The notes under the pieces are model-generated. The model was given only the letters and a program-made list of their open reading frames with translations. It had not been told where the DNA came from and made no database searches. Position numbers and translations under genes: made by a program. 64,000 bases of DNA from Nocardia takedensis NBRC 100417 (GTDB taxonomy: Bacteria > Actinomycetota > Actinomycetes > Mycobacteriales > Mycobacteriaceae): the NCBI RefSeq assembly GCF_000308695.1, contig NZ_BAGG01000093.1, forward strand, positions 310,001-374,000. Reading direction: 5' to 3'. Positions 31,388 to 40,232 of this stretch are shown here, piece after piece; the stretch's first letter is position 1, and the number at the start of each line of letters is the position of its first letter.

Positions 31388-33061
31388 ATGACATCCGCTG
31401 ACCCCCGGGAACGCGCGGCACGCGTCGCCGCCGAACTGACCGGGCCGGGCGGGCCGTTCGAGATGGCCGTCGAGGACGTGCTCGGCGCGGCGATTCCCGT
31501 ACTCCGGCAACGGAAGACCTCACTGGTCGGGGTGCTGGCGGACTCCGCCGCCCTCGGCGACCGCGAATACCTGGTGACCGAGGACCGACGAATCGGCTAC
31601 GCCGAACACGCCGCGTCCGTCGGCGCGCTCGCCGCCGCGTTGCGCGAACGGTACGGCGTCGGCGTCGGCGACCGAGTCGGCATCCTCGCCGCCAACAGCC
31701 CCGAATGGGTGATGACGTTCTGGGCCGCGCAACGCCTCGGCGCGATCGCCGTCGGCTACAACGCGTGGTGGACGCCACGCGAGATCGACTACGGACTGGG
31801 CCACACCCGACCCGCCGTCCTCATCGTCGACGACCGGCGCGCCGCCTCGCTCGCCGACCTGACGACCGACATCCCGGTTCTCACCGTCGAAAACGACCTC
31901 CCCGCACTCATCGCCGAATTCTCCTCCGCCGCAGTGCCTTCGGTGACCGGCGACGAAGACGACCCCGCCATCGTCCTCTACACCAGCGGCACCAGCGGCC
32001 GCCCCAAAGGCGCGGTGCACTCGCACCGGAACCTGCTGGCGGTCATCGACTACCACCGCTACAACGACGCGCTCGCCACCGCCCTGCGCGGCGGCGTCGA
32101 AGACGGAACACCGCGCGGACGGCGCTTCCTACTCACCTCCCCCCTGTTCCACATCGCCAGCCTGCACAACCTGGTCCTGCCGCGCATGGTCACCGGCGAC
32201 ACCGCCATCCTCTACAGCGGCGCGTTCGACGCCGACCGCGTCGCCGCGCTCATCGAACGCGAACGCGTCACCAACTGGGGCGCCATGCCCACCATGGCCG
32301 CCCGACTGCTGAGCGCCGACCTCGACCGCTACGACCTCTCCTCCCTCGCCGCGTTCTCCCTCAACTCCGCCCCCTCCTCCGCCGACCTCCAGAACCGCCT
32401 GCGCGAACGTCTCCCGGTCGCCGAGACCGCCCTGGCCACCAGCTACGGCATGACCGAATGCGCCACCGCCGCCACCCTTGCCGCCCCCGCCGAACTCGCC
32501 GCCCACCCCGACACCGTCGGCCGACCGGTCATCGGCGTCGACCTCCAGATCCGCGACCCCGCCGGTGACCCGGTCGGCGAAGACGTCGAAGGCGAGATCT
32601 GGGTCCGCAGCCCCTACGTCATGCTCGGATACTGGGAAGACGACGCCGCCACCGCCGCCGCCATCACCCCCGACCGGTGGTTACGCACCGGCGACATCGG
32701 CATCCTCGAACAAGGGCGGTTACGGCTGTCCGGGCGGCGATCCGATCTGATCCTGCGAGGCGGGGAGAACGTGTATCCCACCGAAGTCGAACACTGCCTC
32801 GACACGCATCCCGGGGTGCGGGAATCGGCGGTCGTCGGGGTCGCCGACGACGATCTCGGTCAGCGGGTGGCCGCTGTGGTGGTGCTGGAACCGGGCGGTG
32901 GGGTCACCGAAGGGGAACTGGCTGCGTTCGTTCGCGAACGGATCGCTTACTACAAAGTTCCCCAGGTGTGGAAGTTGGTGACCGATGAGCTTCCGCGCAA
33001 TGCCACGGGGAAGGTTGTTCGGGCTGGGCTCGCCGAAAAGTTCTCGGAGGCAGCGGGATAG
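31388..33061 (+). CDS. AMP-forming acyl-CoA synthetase
   Basis: A 557-residue adenylate-forming synthetase with 'IVLYTSGTSGRPKGAVHSHR', 'SYGMTECA', 'LRTGDIGILEQGRLRLSGRR' then 'SDLILRGGENVYPTEVE', and the terminal Lys loop 'NATGKVVR'. The full N- and C-terminal domains are present. Start ATG 31388, 9 bases after the alcohol dehydrogenase stop. It would activate a carboxylate made from the alcohol dehydrogenase product. The substrate is unknown. Confidence 0.9.
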   Translation: MTSADPRERAARVAAELTGPGGPFEMAVEDVLGAAIPVLRQRKTSLVGVLADSAALGDREYLVTEDRRIGYAEHAASVGALAAALRERYGVGVGDRVGILAANSPEWVMTFWAAQRLGAIAVGYNAWWTPREIDYGLGHTRPAVLIVDDRRAASLADLTTDIPVLTVENDLPALIAEFSSAAVPSVTGDEDDPAIVLYTSGTSGRPKGAVHSHRNLLAVIDYHRYNDALATALRGGVEDGTPRGRRFLLTSPLFHIASLHNLVLPRMVTGDTAILYSGAFDADRVAALIERERVTNWGAMPTMAARLLSADLDRYDLSSLAAFSLNSAPSSADLQNRLRERLPVAETALATSYGMTECATAATLAAPAELAAHPDTVGRPVIGVDLQIRDPAGDPVGEDVEGEIWVRSPYVMLGYWEDDAATAAAITPDRWLRTGDIGILEQGRLRLSGRRSDLILRGGENVYPTEVEHCLDTHPGVRESAVVGVADDDLGQRVAAVVVLEPGGGVTEGELAAFVRERIAYYKVPQVWKLVTDELPRNATGKVVRAGLAEKFSEAAG

Positions 33062-33079
33062 GGGGGTTCTGGTCGGGGG

Positions 33080-33124
33080 CTGTTCGGGGGTAGTTGAATG
33101 AAAGCTGTTCGGGGGTAGCTGGAT
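33080..33124. repeat. two direct repeats CTGTTCGGGGGTAG(T/C)TG(A/G)AT
   Basis: Two 20-base copies, period 25, at 33080-33099 and 33105-33124, directly after the acyl-CoA synthetase stop. They differ at two positions. Confidence 0.7.
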
Positions 33125-33611
33125 AGAGCTCGGTGGGCTGCTGGCTTCGGGGGGTTACCAAAGATGGTGTGGGGGCGCTGGACGGGGTGTGGCGGGCCTG
33201 GGGGCGGGGGCGTTGCCGGCTTACGGGTCTCAGGGCGGTGTGCCCGGTGTTTGATTGGCCGCGCCTTCGGCGCGGCGTGTTCGCGGCCCCTTGTGTCTCG
33301 TCGGCCGGCGGGCGAGACTCGCGCCTGCGGCGCATGCGCTTCGCCCACCGGCCGACGAGACGGCCGCGAACGGCGCTCGTAAGACTCGCGCCCGAGTGGG
33401 GACGGGAGGCGGTGATGTTGCCTGTGAGGTGTACCGAGTGGTCACGTCCGGTGCCCGGCGTTTCGCCCACCGGCCGACGAGACGGCGCTCGTCGGGCTCG
33501 CTCCTGTGTGGGGACGTAGGTGGTGATGTTGCTTGTGGGTGTTGCCGTAGCGGCGGGGTGGTTCCGAACATCTTCAGCGCGAACCCGAGCGATGGCGGCC
33601 ACTGATACGCC
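33125..33611. other. repeat-rich non-coding stretch
   Basis: No gene is recognisable; the open frames on both strands give Arg/Gly-rich products without domains. The region contains a composite inverted repeat (33279-33288 + 33295-33308 pairing with 33348-33361 + 33362-33371) and a diverged direct repeat of about 80-95 bp (33342-33435 and 33466-33545), both units beginning with CGCCCACCGGCCGACGAGAC or a shifted form of it. It looks like decayed intergenic DNA seeded with repeats. Confidence 0.5.
33279..33371. repeat. large interrupted inverted repeat
   Basis: Inner arms GTCTCGTCGGCCGG (33295-33308) and CCGGCCGACGAGAC (33348-33361) are perfectly complementary over 14 bp around a 39-base loop. 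Outer arms GTTCGCGGCC (33279-33288) and GGCCGCGAAC (33362-33371) add 10 bp. The RNA could fold into a long hairpin, but there is no T-run. Confidence 0.75.
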
Positions 33612-33788
33612 GCCATACCGGTCGATGTTGGGCGAAGTGGCCTGCTGACCTGGGGTCGCGAGGGCCGACAGTGTCCGCCGGACATGGCGATGATCCCGAT
33701 GCGCTCTATCCCCGAGGCGGAACTGCACCTCTTCCCGCACTGCGGACACTGGGTGATGATCGAAGCCGCCCATTTCTCGAACGGGTGA
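33612..33788 (+). pseudogene. remnant of an alpha/beta-hydrolase (MhpC-like) C-terminus
   Basis: An open frame reads 'LLTWGREGRQCPPDMAMIPM' then 'RSIPEAELHLFPHCGHWVMI' and a stop a few residues later. This corresponds to the last ~55 residues of a meta-cleavage hydrolase-type alpha/beta-hydrolase, including the Asp-containing loop region and the catalytic His in GHWVMIE. The nucleophile elbow and the rest of the protein are missing upstream, where only repeats are found. The fragment cannot be active. It suggests that an aromatic or steroid ring-cleavage gene once stood here. Confidence 0.75.
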
Positions 33789-33990
33789 GTCTCGAGTTCC
33801 TGCTCCGTCGGTGATCGGGGGTCGGCCCGCCGACGCGCGGCCCCTCTTCGGCCTCGCAACGCCCGTCACGCTCACGTGACGTCCTAGGATTGCCCAGGTC
33901 ACCGGCTCGTGGGTGGCCTGCTCGCAGTGGTGTTTGACCATGGGGTTCACGGGAACCCGACCGCTAAGCCACCGAGAAAGGGTTGTCACC

Positions 33991-35181
33991 ATGTTGTTGC
34001 GCCGACTTGCCCGCCCACTACTCGCCACAGCGTTCATCGCCGACGGCGTCGACACGCTGATCCATCCGCAGCCGCGCGCGAAGGCCGCCGCCGCGCTGGT
34101 GCAGCAGGGCGAGCGCTCGCTGCCGGACAATGTCGCCGCGAAACTTCCCGCCGACCCGGGCACGCTGGTGCGGGTGAACGCCATCGCGCAGGTCTCGGCG
34201 GGCACACTGCTCGCCATCGGCCGTGCGCCGCGCTTGGCCGCGCTGGTGCTGGCCGCGACGGTGGTGCCCGCGACGGTGACCGAACAGGATTTCTGGAACG
34301 AGAGCGATCCGGACCGCAAGATCGCCAAGCGCAACGCGTTCCTCAAGGATATGAGCCTTCTCGGCGGCCTGATGATCGCCAGCGCGGACACCGCGGGCAA
34401 GCCGTCGCTGGGTTGGCGCGGCAAGCGGGCCGCGAGCAAGACGGCGGCCGCGGTCTCGGCGGCGCTCCCGCTGGGCGCCGCCTCCGATTCCGGCACCGCC
34501 GCCGCCCTGCGCGAACAGGCCCACGACGCGGCCGTCAAGGCGCGGGAACTGGGTGGTGTGGCGGCCAGTCGCGGCGCCGAACTCGCGGGCAGCGCGCAGA
34601 CGCACGGCGCGGAACTGGTCGAGGTCGCCAAGGAACGCGCACCCGAGATCGCCAAGAAGGTCCGCAAGTCCCGCTGGGCCGGTGTGGCCCGCGAGCAGAG
34701 CGCCGAACTGGCCGAAGTCGCCAAGAAGCGCGGCGCGCAGTTCGCCGAGATCGCCCGCGACCGCGGCGCGGAATTCGGCGAGGTGGCCAAGGAGCGCGGT
34801 GCGGAACTCGCCGACGTCGCCCGGACCAGGGGCGCGGAACTCGGCGAGATCGCCCGCAACCGCGGTGCGGAACTCGGTGAGGTCGCGCGCAACCGCGGCG
34901 CGGAATTCGGCGACGTCGCCAAGGGCCGCGGCGCGGAATGGGCCGAGGTCGCCCGCAACCGCGGGGCCGAATTCGGTGACGTCGCCCGCCATCGCGGCGC
35001 GGAATGGGCCGAAGTGGCCCGCAACCGCGGCGCGGAATTCGCGGACATCGCCCGCGACCGGAGCGCCGAACTCGCCGAGACCGCGAAGCAGCGCGCCCCC
35101 GAGATCGCCGCCACCGCCCGCGAACGCGGAGCCGAACTCGCCGACGCCGCCCGCGACCGCGTGGAGTCCCGCCGCCGCTGA
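33991..35181 (+). CDS. DoxX-like membrane protein with a long 11-residue repeat tail
   Basis: A 396-residue protein. Residues 1-165 resemble the DoxX family ('RPLLATAFIADGVDTLIHPQ', 'AIAQVSAGTLLAIGRAPRLA', 'FLKDMSLLGGLMIASADT') with about four membrane segments. From residue about 235 the sequence becomes a regular 11-mer repeat of the type (R/K)-x-R-G-A-E-(L/F/W)-(G/A)-(E/D)-(V/I)-A, at least 14 consecutive copies, with degenerate copies before. An 11-residue period gives an amphipathic helix, as in apolipoprotein-like or LEA-like proteins, and might lie along a membrane or form a long coiled structure. ATG 33991 follows GAGAAAGG. The repeat function is unknown. Confidence 0.85.
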   Translation: MLLRRLARPLLATAFIADGVDTLIHPQPRAKAAAALVQQGERSLPDNVAAKLPADPGTLVRVNAIAQVSAGTLLAIGRAPRLAALVLAATVVPATVTEQDFWNESDPDRKIAKRNAFLKDMSLLGGLMIASADTAGKPSLGWRGKRAASKTAAAVSAALPLGAASDSGTAAALREQAHDAAVKARELGGVAASRGAELAGSAQTHGAELVEVAKERAPEIAKKVRKSRWAGVAREQSAELAEVAKKRGAQFAEIARDRGAEFGEVAKERGAELADVARTRGAELGEIARNRGAELGEVARNRGAEFGDVAKGRGAEWAEVARNRGAEFGDVARHRGAEWAEVARNRGAEFADIARDRSAELAETAKQRAPEIAATARERGAELADAARDRVESRRR

Positions 35182-35355
35182 CCCGACCTCCGACAACCCC
35201 GTGTGCCCCGGTCCCGCGACCGGGGCACACCCATCTCACGACCCCGCTCCGGCAAAGCACGACACGCGTCGTCGCGAGGTCCACGACCAGCGTCGTCGCC
35301 AAGCCACCACCGACCTCGACCGCATTCGAAGGCGACCGCTCGGCCCTCGTTCGAC

Positions 35356-35990
35356 TCAGGCGACGATCAGCAGCGGCTGCGGCTCGCTCTCTCGCCTCCC
35401 CGCGATCGAGGCGTCCTTCAATTCCCGCATCGTGGAATCCAACGTGAGCCCTTGGTCCTCGAGCGACGCCGCCGGATAATCGTTCGCGGACTTCGCGCCC
35501 CTGGCGATTCCGGAAACCCATGTCCAGTCATAGCCTTGCTGCACATCGACGAACGACAGCAGAACGGCATACGACTCACCACTCTTGAACTGCTCGACCA
35601 CCGAACGGATCGAGTCCTCCGGCAGGCAGGCGATCACGACCGGCTCCCCTATATCCGTGTTGGTGCGCGCTATGAGCTGGGGAGGCCCGTCCGCCCGATC
35701 GGGCACATGCGTCCACGTCCCGAGGAAAACGCGCGCGGCGTAATCCCGCTCCCTGGCATCGCGCCCGAGCTGGATGCGCACCCAGAAACCGTCAGGGTGG
35801 TGCCGCTCCAGATGCTCGACGACTTCCGGCACCGACTCACCCTCGTCCAGCGCGAGCGCCAGCGCCTCCGGAAGTCCGCCCGCGCCTCACCCAAGGTGTC
35901 GGCCATGCCGACGCAGGCGATCGGATGAGACCGGTACGTCCAGGCCGGTTCGGAGTCCGGCTCATGCGAGAAGATCACGTGTTCACGCAT
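35356..35990 (-). pseudogene. HicB-like N-terminus plus unknown domain, frameshifted
   Basis: ATG 35990 behind an AAGGAGGTGAG box reads MREHVIFSHEPDSEPAWTYR and 'ACVGMADTLGEARADFR', a HicB-antitoxin-like pattern. The sense then continues in the -1 frame as 'EALALALDEGESVPEVVEHL', 'FWVRIQLGRDARERDYAARV' and so on to 35356. The break is at about 35865-35872, where CGG-AG stands for an expected CGG-GAG; one G is missing. If repaired the product would be about 211 residues. It is either a dead gene or a sequence error in a G run. Identity beyond the HicB-like start is unknown. Confidence 0.6.
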
Positions 35991-36196
35991 CAACTCACCT
36001 CCTTCGAAGCCTGCTGCACGATGGTTTCGATCAACGCAATCTCGTCCGCCGAGGACGAGGCACGGGATCCGGTACGTCGACTACATCGCGCGTTCGATCG
36101 GCGGCCCGCGATCACCCTCAGGTGCGGTGCGTCGATGCTACTGGAATACTCTGTGTCGCTTCGGATGTCGAGTTCCAGCGACAGTCTGCGGGACAC
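35990..36196 (-). CDS. small hypothetical protein coupled to the HicB-like gene
   Basis: A 68-residue frame (GTG start) whose stop overlaps the next start (TGATG). The last ~22 residues ('SADEIALIETIVQQASKEVS') look protein-like, while the Arg/Ser-rich first part does not. The coupling and the strong ribosome binding site inside its 3' end support at least the 3' portion as translated. It does not resemble HicA. Low confidence. Confidence 0.3.
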   Translation of the reverse strand: MSRRLSLELDIRSDTEYSSSIDAPHLRVIAGRRSNARCSRRTGSRASSSADEIALIETIVQQASKEVS

Positions 36197-37098
36197 GCCG
36201 CGCGGCGCGCCGGGACGTCCCGCCAGTCCCTACCGGCGAGCCGAGGTACGTACAGTCGCTTCGAGTCGCCTGGACGATTTCGTTCGCCCGAAGGCTGCGC
36301 GAGATGGCCGGAGCGAATCGACGGCAGTGGCGGCGACGGGGTGAATCGGACGGCATGCAGCCACCGGACCGTTACGGATACCAGCAATGGGATGGCGAAC
36401 AGTTCGGTAGCCCGCGCCGGAACCCGAGGGCGACTCGAACAGGTCCCGTCGGTGGGACGCGGCCCCGGTTCGCGGGAGCGGTGTCGACCGCCGCATGCCC
36501 GGACCGCGCGCGGCGGCGGGCTGCGGCAGTGGATGCGGATTTCGATCCTCGGTGGGCGACGGCCCGCCCCTGTCGCGTTCGGTGTTCGCGGTCGCGAAGG
36601 TCGAGTCCGAGGAGTTGGTCGCCGAGGACAAGCTGCCGCGATCACTCGGACAACGGCCGGTTCTGTCGACACCGCGCCCGGTCAGCAGGTGGTATGTGCG
36701 GCTCGGGCGGACCACCCGCCGATCCGCCCTATTCGGACATACCACCCCGCGAATCTTGCGCAATCGCGTTTCAGACTGGGGCGGACGGGAGTTGGGGCGG
36801 ATCACAACGCGGAGCAACCGTCGGGCGGGTGCGCCACGCCCGGTTCGGCGACATCCGAGAATTTGTCGAGGGCAGCCGACACATTCGGGGAGGATTCCGG
36901 TACAACAGACAAGTGGTCGCCGAGTTCGTCGCGCGCGACATCGCGGCTCGCCGATCGTTTCCAGGGGCGGGGGCGGGATTCGCGCAACGGCGCAGCGACG
37001 ACCTCCGCGAAGGGCGGGCAGCCGAACCGCCGCCCTTTCCACCTGTGTCCAGTGTGTCCAGGGGCAGGCCCCGAGCAGTCAGATTGTGAGCAACCGCA
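36197..37098. other. about 900 bp without a recognisable gene
   Basis: Open frames on both strands overlap and switch repeatedly, and no frame shows domains or steady high-GC third positions. A possible start at 36355 (MQPPDRYGYQQWDGEQFG) looks protein-like for about 20 residues and then becomes low-complexity. The stretch is less GC-rich than its flanks and appears to be decayed sequence. Confidence 0.5.
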
Positions 37099-37287
37099 GT
37101 GGATCTCGACCTTCTCGACCGATACCGCGACGACGACGCGCTGGCCCGTGACCTCTCCGGTCCGCATCTGCGCCGCTTGGTGCGCACGGCGGTCGGCTTG
37201 TCCGAGGAATCCATCGACCTGTTGACCCGGCTCGGAGAGCGGCTGCGCACCGCCGAGGGCGCGCTGCCGGATACAGCCATGACCTAG
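37099..37287 (+). pseudogene. possible C-terminal remnant of an XRE-type regulator
   Basis: A 62-residue frame, GTG at 37099, without a ribosome binding site. 'LRRLVRTAVGLSEESIDLLT' followed by RLGERLRTAEG resembles the C-terminal helix pair of actinobacterial XRE-type regulators (pattern ALRASGLSPESL...R-x-x-EG). The DNA-binding part is not found upstream. It overlaps the stop of the converging dehydrogenase by 3-4 bases. A short intact gene is the alternative. Confidence 0.45.
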
Positions 37288-38453
37288 TGTGCCGCACGGC
37301 CTTTCGTGGTCGGGCGGATGTTGGCGCGCACGGCGGCGAGGTCGCGGTAGCCGTTGACGGCCATCAGCAGGTCGGCTTCGGCGAGGGTCATGCGCAGTTG
37401 GTGGACCAGGCCGGGGACGCCGCCGAGGGCGAGCCCGTAGACGTAGGGGCGGCCGAGTCCGACCATGGTCGCGCCGAGCCCGAGCGCCTTGACGGCATCG
37501 GAGCCGGAGCGCACGCCGGAGTCGAACAGCACGGGGGCACGGTCGTCGACGGCGGCGACCACGTCGGGCAGCGTCTCGAGGGCGCTGAGTCCGCCGTTGG
37601 CCTGGCGGCCGCCGTGGTTGGAGCAGTAGATCCCGTCGACGCCGTGGTCGAGGGCGCGGCGGGCGTCCTCGGGGTGGGAGATGCCTTTGAGGATGATCGG
37701 CAGTTCGGTGAGGCCGCGCAACCAGGTCAGGTCGTCCCAGGTCAGCGAGTTGCCGAAGGTGCCGACCCAGTGCAGGACGATCATCTTGGGGTCGTCGGTA
37801 CCCGCCATCTCCCGGAACACGGGGTCGCTGGTGTAGTTGGCGAGCACGTGGCCGCGCAGTTGGGGGAAGTTGCCGGTGGACAGGTCGCGCGGCCGCCAGC
37901 CGGGGATCCAGGTGTCGAGGGTGACGACGATGCCCCGGTAGCCGACCTGTTCGGCGCGACGCACCAGGCTCGCGGCGAGGTCGCGGTTCTTGGGGGTGTA
38001 GAGCTGGAAGAAGCTCGGGGTGTCGCCCGCGTGCGGGATCACCTCTTCGAGCGGGTCCTGCATGAGGGTCGAGAAGACCGCGGGCACACCGGTCTTCGCG
38101 GCGGCCTGGGCGAGCGCGAGGTCGCCGTGCCCGTCGCCGGTGACCAATCCGATGACGCCGACCGGGGCCAGGAACAGCGGCGCGGGGAAGGTGAGGCCGA
38201 AGGCGGTGACCGTCAGATCGCGTTCGGTCGCGCCGACCAGCATGCGCGGGATCAGACCCCAGTCCTCGAAGGCTTCGGCGTTGCGCCGCTGGGTGAGTTC
38301 GTCGCCCGCGCCCCCGGCGATGTAGGAGTGCAGGCCGGCGGGCAGCGCGGCGGCGGCCTTGGCTTCCAGCGTCGCGTAGTCCATCGGGAATTCCGGCAGG
38401 TTCCCGCCGAGCGCGGCGAAGTAGATCTCGTTCTGGTAGTCGGCGAACGCCAT
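37284..38453 (-). CDS. FMN-dependent alpha-hydroxy-acid dehydrogenase (lactate oxidase/LldD family)
   Basis: A 389-residue TIM-barrel flavoenzyme. The FMN-binding and active-site residues include the catalytic base His280 and Arg283 in 'IYCSNHGGRQ', Lys256 in 'PIILKGISHP', and 'VLFDSGVRSGSDAVKALGLG' with 'GRPYVYGLA' for the phosphate. The N-terminus covers the usual 'LEAKAAAALPAGLHSYIAGG' segment. It would oxidise L-lactate or another 2-hydroxy acid; whether it uses oxygen or a quinone cannot be seen. ATG 38453 follows GGAAGG. Confidence 0.9.
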   Translation of the reverse strand: MAFADYQNEIYFAALGGNLPEFPMDYATLEAKAAAALPAGLHSYIAGGAGDELTQRRNAEAFEDWGLIPRMLVGATERDLTVTAFGLTFPAPLFLAPVGVIGLVTGDGHGDLALAQAAAKTGVPAVFSTLMQDPLEEVIPHAGDTPSFFQLYTPKNRDLAASLVRRAEQVGYRGIVVTLDTWIPGWRPRDLSTGNFPQLRGHVLANYTSDPVFREMAGTDDPKMIVLHWVGTFGNSLTWDDLTWLRGLTELPIILKGISHPEDARRALDHGVDGIYCSNHGGRQANGGLSALETLPDVVAAVDDRAPVLFDSGVRSGSDAVKALGLGATMVGLGRPYVYGLALGGVPGLVHQLRMTLAEADLLMAVNGYRDLAAVRANIRPTTKGRAAH

Positions 38454-38506
38454 CGTCGCACCTTCCGTCTGCTCGGTCGGGAGGCGGAACGCTCCCGTTC
38501 CGGATC

Positions 38507-39334
38507 CTAGCCGGCCCCCGGCGAGCCCGGGTCGGCGTCGAGGTAGACGGTGATCGCGGTGATCTTCGTGCCGCGCGGGGCGAAGTCGACCATCGCGATG
38601 CCGTGCGCGCCGTCGAGGTCGACCGAGGCGCTGACGGTGCGGCCCGCGGCGATGAATTTCTCCCAGCGCATCTCCCGGACACGGTGGGTGAATTCCTCGA
38701 CCGAGACCCGAGCGCCCGCAGGGGCTTCGAGGGCGGCCTGGTCGTCGACTATCACGCGAACCTGTTCCAGATCGGCGGCCGAGAGGGCGGCGGCGAGGTC
38801 GCGCACCACACGTTTGCCCGCGCGCCCGACACTCGACAGCGCCTTCATCATGCCCAGCGCGCCGCCCATCCCCTGATTGATCAGCAACTGCGGTCCGAGC
38901 TTGCACGCCGCGCCGATTCCGGCGGGTCCGGTGCGCAGCAACTGGCCGATCATCGGGGCCAGTTCCCAGTGCGCGGCTAGGCGCGCGATGCGCCAGCGGC
39001 CGTCGACTTCGGCGAGGTCGTAGCGCAGGTGCATGGGGACGCGCACGGTCGCGCCGGTCGACATCGTGGTGGAGATGTGCAGGTCACGCAGGACGGTGTG
39101 GTCGGCGACGAGGTCGCGGCGCACGTCGAAGGCGATGGTGTTGGGGCCGATGAAGGTGTCGTAGAAGCGACCGATGGCCGCGCGGCCGATGTGCGGGCGC
39201 GAGCCGACCGGATCGTTGACGGCGGCGTCGGGACCGAACAGGTCGACCCAGGTGTCCTTGTCGTGGGCCGCGACGGCCCGCGGGGAGGCGCGCACGGCCG
39301 AGAGCAGATCCTCGGCGAGCGGTGAGAGCGGCAT
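38507..39334 (-). CDS. SnoaL/NTF2-like protein of the steroid-linked pair
   Basis: A 275-residue protein with two NTF2-like (SnoaL, ketosteroid-isomerase-like) halves: 'DTWVDLFGPDAAVNDPVGSR' with 'GRAAIGRFYDTFIGPNTIAF', and a second half 'RVSVEEFTHRVREMRWEKFI'. ATG 39334 fits a leaderless start, since TAACAT (the -10) lies 7-8 bases upstream; ATG 39343 is an alternative. The promoter is overlapped by the KstR-like palindrome shared with the divergent steroid reductase gene. A role in steroid catabolism is therefore likely. Enzymatic activity is not certain. Confidence 0.75.
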   Translation of the reverse strand: MPLSPLAEDLLSAVRASPRAVAAHDKDTWVDLFGPDAAVNDPVGSRPHIGRAAIGRFYDTFIGPNTIAFDVRRDLVADHTVLRDLHISTTMSTGATVRVPMHLRYDLAEVDGRWRIARLAAHWELAPMIGQLLRTGPAGIGAACKLGPQLLINQGMGGALGMMKALSSVGRAGKRVVRDLAAALSAADLEQVRVIVDDQAALEAPAGARVSVEEFTHRVREMRWEKFIAAGRTVSASVDLDGAHGIAMVDFAPRGTKITAITVYLDADPGSPGAG

Positions 39335-39344
39335 GACGACCATG

Positions 39345-39360
39345 TTAGAACATGTTCTAA
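39345..39360. promoter_or_regulatory. KstR-type operator (perfect palindrome)
   Basis: TTAGAACATGTTCTAA is a perfect 16-bp palindrome that contains the known KstR pattern TnnAACnnGTTnnA (the cholesterol-catabolism repressor of mycobacteria and rhodococci). It overlaps the likely -10 region of the leftward SnoaL-like gene and is 58 bases ahead of the rightward steroid-reductase gene. Both genes would be derepressed by steroid metabolites. Confidence 0.8.
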
Positions 39361-39417
39361 TTTTTTCGCCGCCGATCACTCGGAGCGGGCGGCGCATCGG
39401 GAGAACAGAGGGACCGA

Positions 39418-40209
39418 ATGGACTGGTACACCGGCGACACCACCTACGACACGGTGCTCACGATCGGCTTCGGCTTCGCCGCCTTCGTCCTGATCGGCGG
39501 ACTGTTCGCGCAGAGTCCGTACGGTCGCTTCGCCACCACCAAAGTGGGCTTCAACCTGAGTCCGAAATTCGGCTGGTGGTTGATGGAGATCCCCGCGACG
39601 ATCGTCTTCGCGGTCTTCTTCCTGAGCGGCCCGGACCGCTTCGAACCCGTTCCGCTGGTTCTGGCCGCGATCTGGCTGCTGCACTACGCCAACCGGGGAT
39701 GGTTCTTCCCGCTGTCGATCCGGCAGGTGCCCGGCAAGCGCAGCACCTTCAACGTCACGGTGCTGGCGATGGGCATGTTCGTCACCACCCTGCACGGCTA
39801 CCTCAACGGCGCGTTCTTCAGCCACGACTACCGCCACCAGTACGGCACGGACTGGTTCACCGATCCGCGCTTCCTGATCGGCGTGGCGATCTACCTGGGC
39901 GGGTTCACGCTGCTGATGCGCTCGGAGTCGATCGTGCGCAACCTGCGCGAGAAGAACGATCCGGGCGCTGCCGAATACAAGGTGCCGCACGGCTTCGGCT
40001 TCCGCTACGTCTCCTGCCCTGCCTACCTGGGCGAACTGGTGGCGTGGACGGGTTTCGCGCTGCTGACCTGGTCGTTGGCCGGTGTGGTGATCCTGTTGAT
40101 CACCGCGGGCAACCTGGTGCCGCGCGCGTTCGCGACGCACCGCTGGTACCGCGAGCGTTTCGCCGACTACCCGAGCGAGCGCAAGGCCCTCGTCCCGTTC
40201 GTGCTCTGA
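39418..40209 (+). CDS. 3-oxo-5-alpha-steroid 4-dehydrogenase-like membrane reductase
   Basis: A 263-residue membrane protein of the steroid 5-alpha-reductase family with about six membrane segments. The NADPH-binding C-terminal part is typical: 'YKVPHGFGFRYVSCPAYLGE' with 'LVAWTGFALLTWSL', and the end 'ATHRWYRERFADYPSERKAL'. It should reduce, or in reverse introduce, the 4,5-double bond of 3-ketosteroids. The KstR-like operator upstream supports a steroid role. ATG 39418 follows GAGGGA. The hairpin at 40257-40280 may be its terminator. Confidence 0.9.
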   Translation: MDWYTGDTTYDTVLTIGFGFAAFVLIGGLFAQSPYGRFATTKVGFNLSPKFGWWLMEIPATIVFAVFFLSGPDRFEPVPLVLAAIWLLHYANRGWFFPLSIRQVPGKRSTFNVTVLAMGMFVTTLHGYLNGAFFSHDYRHQYGTDWFTDPRFLIGVAIYLGGFTLLMRSESIVRNLREKNDPGAAEYKVPHGFGFRYVSCPAYLGELVAWTGFALLTWSLAGVVILLITAGNLVPRAFATHRWYRERFADYPSERKALVPFVL

Positions 40210-40232
40210 GTTCGGACACCCGCGTGTAGCAA

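Noticed and set aside
36118..37151. Four open frames of 180-320 residues on both strands
   Set aside because: They overlap, switch character and carry no domain; the region looks decayed.
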